From LH-M37 sp032251315 (GTDB lineage Bacteria; Pseudomonadota; Gammaproteobacteria; SZUA-229): DNA of 17,377 bases. How positions within the stretch are numbered: position 1 is the stretch's first letter; every line of letters begins with the position of its first letter. Location of the stretch: the NCBI GenBank assembly GCA_032251315.1, contig JAVVEE010000057.1, positions 1-17,377 on the forward strand, given 5' to 3'. Below, piece by piece: positions 15,341 to 17,377 of this stretch. The notes under the pieces are model-generated. The model saw only the letters and a list, made by a program, of their open reading frames with translations, ran no database searches and was not told where the DNA came from. Both the position numbers and the translations under genes were made by a program.

Positions 15341-16539
15341 GGCTGACTCTCTTTGCTGAAATATTTGCGCCTGATCTGACGCAGTGCTGATTTAATTTTC
15401 TCTGCAGGCCAGAAAAATAAACCTCTGGCAGTGGCGTTGTAAATATAGTGGTTATAAACCTTGTCCACGTGCGGCGCCCAGTCATCATTCCATTTCGCGC
15501 CGGTAACGAAGCTGATGCGCCGAATCCGAGCGTCACCGGAAAAACGTTTTATTGTTTCCTCCAGCAGCAGCCCACCCGGACCCATGGTACGGTATTCGGC
15601 ATCATAACCAATCTTAAGCAAATAGAAGGTGTCGCCGCTGATCAGAGCCAGCTGAGCGGCGATCGGCGTGCCGTTGAGGTTCAGTGTATGAATCACGCTA
15701 CGACCTGTTGCGGTATACTCATCCAGAAGTGCCCAATAAAAACAGCATTGCTCCGTGTCGCAGCGCAATGCCGTGCCTTCCCTGCCTTTCCAGTTGGCAG
15801 CCTCGACTTCAAGAAACTGTTCGAACGCGACTGCAAGTTCGTCTGCGTTAGAGTGGTACGAGGTGGTGACCGTGCCCAGCTTTTCTAATTTCCTGCGCTT
15901 GCGTCGATTGTTACTTTTGAATTTTCCGGAGATGTCGGCCACCGACGAATCGTAACTCGAAGCACAGCTCAGGTACTTGCTGTCGTGGTGATAGACACTA
16001 ATGCAGCGTGAAAGCGGATGACAATTTATGACTTCAGAAACAGTGGCCGTTTCCATGACATTCTCAAGCTCCAGCAGATCCCAGGGATAAGTTTGCACCT
16101 GACTGTTCAACTGGGCCATTAATAGCTGCAGGTAATTATGGGTATCGAAAGGCGCGGGAATGATGAAGTCATTGATACCCATATCGTTTGGCCAGAAAAT
16201 GCGCCAGGTTCTGAATGGCAGACCGAAACGGCGGGTTACTGTGTACTGCAAGGGAAATATCGCTATCAGCTTATCTTCATAACTGAGCGCAAAAATGTGG
16301 CATGACTTCGCAATACTGCGCCGACTGCTTAGTTGCGCCTTAAACCAGTTGACGTCATGAATGAAAACAGGGCGGGCAATGCGATGCGCCAGTTCAGCCC
16401 ACTGCTCTGCAAGTGCGTTCGATATCGTGCCACCGGACTCATGGATTATTTTGTATCCTGAATCCAGTCTGAGAGAATCGGCTGGCTTGGGACGCGCATG
16501 ATAACCCGTAGTATGAATGCGGGGGTTTGTGTTCAACAT
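15337..16539 (-). CDS. GNAT/CelD-like acyltransferase (PF13480-type), coupled to carbamoyltransferase
   Basis: This 400-residue protein belongs to the FemAB/CelD group of GNAT-fold transferases. The basic motif NNRRKRRKLEKLG begins the central domain, followed by FLEVEAANWKGREGTAL, then LNLNGTPIAAQLALISGDTFYLLKIGYDAEYRTMGPGGLLLEETIKR and FVTGAKWNDDWAPHVD in place of the GDAxYK block. The usual reaction is N- or O-acylation of a sugar; the donor is not readable. Its last bases overlap the carbamoyltransferase start (ATGA), so both are made together and may modify the same sugar. The ATG at 16539 has no Shine-Dalgarno and the divergent GT4 gene starts only 62 bases away. Confidence 0.82.
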   Translation of the reverse strand: MLNTNPRIHTTGYHARPKPADSLRLDSGYKIIHESGGTISNALAEQWAELAHRIARPVFIHDVNWFKAQLSSRRSIAKSCHIFALSYEDKLIAIFPLQYTVTRRFGLPFRTWRIFWPNDMGINDFIIPAPFDTHNYLQLLMAQLNSQVQTYPWDLLELENVMETATVSEVINCHPLSRCISVYHHDSKYLSCASSYDSSVADISGKFKSNNRRKRRKLEKLGTVTTSYHSNADELAVAFEQFLEVEAANWKGREGTALRCDTEQCCFYWALLDEYTATGRSVIHTLNLNGTPIAAQLALISGDTFYLLKIGYDAEYRTMGPGGLLLEETIKRFSGDARIRRISFVTGAKWNDDWAPHVDKVYNHYIYNATARGLFFWPAEKIKSALRQIRRKYFSKESQP

Positions 16540-16601
16540 CAGATATGATTACTCATCATTAGTCATGTGCACAAATAGGAAATCTCAATTAATTTCTGCT
16601 T
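16540..16601. promoter_or_regulatory. Divergent promoter region with imperfect dyad
   Basis: These 62 bases separate two divergent genes and should hold both promoters. An imperfect inverted repeat, ATGATTA (16545-16551) and TAGTCAT (16560-16566) around an 8-base centre, is operator-like. No clear -35/-10 pair or Shine-Dalgarno is visible for either gene. Confidence 0.3.
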
Positions 16602-17377
16602 ATGAAAATTTTACACTTTGCATCGGGTGATCTCTGGGCGGGCGCGGAAGTTCAGCTCTATCATCTTGCTCGCGAATTGGCCGCCACCTCGCAGGTCGAT
16701 CTCAGGATTGTGTTGCTGAACAATGGCCAATTGGCCGATGCGCTACGCGCCGTCGACGTACAAGTGATCATTCTCGATGAATCGAGTTTATCCTCGCTGT
16801 CGATTCTTATACACCTGTACAGACTGGTGTTGAAATTTAAGCCGGCTGTGATCCATACCCATCGCAGCAAGGAAAACGTTATAGGTGGTATGGTTGCCTT
16901 CATGACCCGTACAGCATCGGTACGAACGGCACACGGTGCCAATGAAAACGCAGATCACAGGTTCAATCTCAGGCGCTCTACTTTTACTTTGCTGGATAAA
17001 ATTTCCGGCTGGATTTTTCAATCAAGAATTATCGCGGTTTCTCCAGAACTGGCCGGGAAGCTGAAAGCTAGATACCCGCACAGGAAACTTACGGTCATTC
17101 CGAATGGTATTAACATCGAGGCGGTGATCGAGAAATCAAATTTGCCTGTCAAATTTAAGTGCAGCGCTGACCATTTCAATATCGCTTTTGTAGGTCGATT
17201 TGTACCTGTAAAACGCACAGATATTTTTATCAGCATCGCGACCGAGATTATCAACCGATCTCACGAGCGGAACATTCATTTCTATATGTTTGGCGACGGC
17301 CCCTTATGGGCGGAAGCGAATCACAGAATACTTGAAAATGGATATCAGAATCGAATCCATACGCCAGGTTTCGTCAG
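16602..17377 (+). CDS. GT4 family glycosyltransferase, N-terminal part (3' truncated by window edge)
   Basis: The frame is open from ATG 16602 to the right edge (258 codons). It begins MKILHFASGDLWAGAEVQLYHLA, with the Gly-Ala-Glu loop typical of GT4 enzymes. AVIHTHRSKENVIG, VRTAHG and IIAVSPELAGKL follow, and IPNGIN (166-171) marks the linker. The second domain shows IAFVGRFVPVKRTD with the phosphate-binding Arg and Lys, and FYMFGDGP (227-234). The window ends before the E-x7-E motif. It should add a sugar to the lipid-linked EPS precursor at the inner membrane. It is divergent from the CelD-like/carbamoyltransferase pair and may begin a plus-strand operon continuing beyond the window. Confidence 0.9.
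   Translation, partial: MKILHFASGDLWAGAEVQLYHLARELAATSQVDLRIVLLNNGQLADALRAVDVQVIILDESSLSSLSILIHLYRLVLKFKPAVIHTHRSKENVIGGMVAFMTRTASVRTAHGANENADHRFNLRRSTFTLLDKISGWIFQSRIIAVSPELAGKLKARYPHRKLTVIPNGINIEAVIEKSNLPVKFKCSADHFNIAFVGRFVPVKRTDIFISIATEIINRSHERNIHFYMFGDGPLWAEANHRILENGYQNRIHTPGFV

Overview
The window is part of a large exopolysaccharide (EPS) locus of a Gram-negative bacterium, most likely a beta- or gammaproteobacterium. Two genes belong to families known from exosortase A (XrtA)/PEP-CTERM EPS loci: the C-terminal half of the XrtA-type polysaccharide deacetylase (left edge) and the XrtA-associated FemAB-like protein. No exosortase, PEP-CTERM protein, Wzc/Wza or initiating sugar transferase is visible, so the core machinery should lie outside the window, probably to the left. 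No tRNA, rRNA, CRISPR array, insertion sequence or phage gene was seen.

Layout. (1) 1-419, plus strand: 3' end of a NodB-type deacetylase. (2) 3971-442, minus strand: a compact operon of NodB deacetylase, FemAB-like transferase with a seryl-tRNA-synthetase-like N-terminal arm, and a second NodB deacetylase. (3) 4050-5165, plus: GT4 glycosyltransferase. (4) 6361-5171, minus: ATP-grasp enzyme. (5) 6444-8014, plus: low-molecular-weight tyrosine phosphatase and an unrecognised protein with a ParB/Srx-like HGQHR motif. (6) 12171-8029, minus: O-antigen ligase/Wzy-like membrane protein, GT4 glycosyltransferase (4-base overlap) and Wzx-type flippase. (7) 13571-12447, minus: GNAT/CelD-like acyltransferase. 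(8) 16539-13652, minus: a second CelD-like acyltransferase overlapping by 4 bases a full-length NodU/TobZ-type O-carbamoyltransferase. (9) 16602-end, plus: a third GT4 glycosyltransferase, cut by the edge.

How the parts fit. At least three GT4 enzymes would build a lipid-linked repeat unit, the flippase would move it across the inner membrane, and the O-antigen-ligase-like protein would polymerise or transfer it. The remaining genes look like decoration: three NodB deacetylases, three FemAB/CelD-type acyl- or aminoacyltransferases, one carbamoyltransferase and one ATP-grasp ligase. The phosphatase would oppose a tyrosine kinase of the Wzc type encoded elsewhere. Gene orientation changes many times and base composition varies: the 7.1-10.8 kb part is clearly AT-richer than the carbamoyltransferase region. 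This suggests cassette-wise assembly of a strain-specific module.

Most unusual points: the tRNA-synthetase-like arm on the FemAB protein, the ParB-like protein of unknown role, and the concentration of sugar-modifying enzymes.
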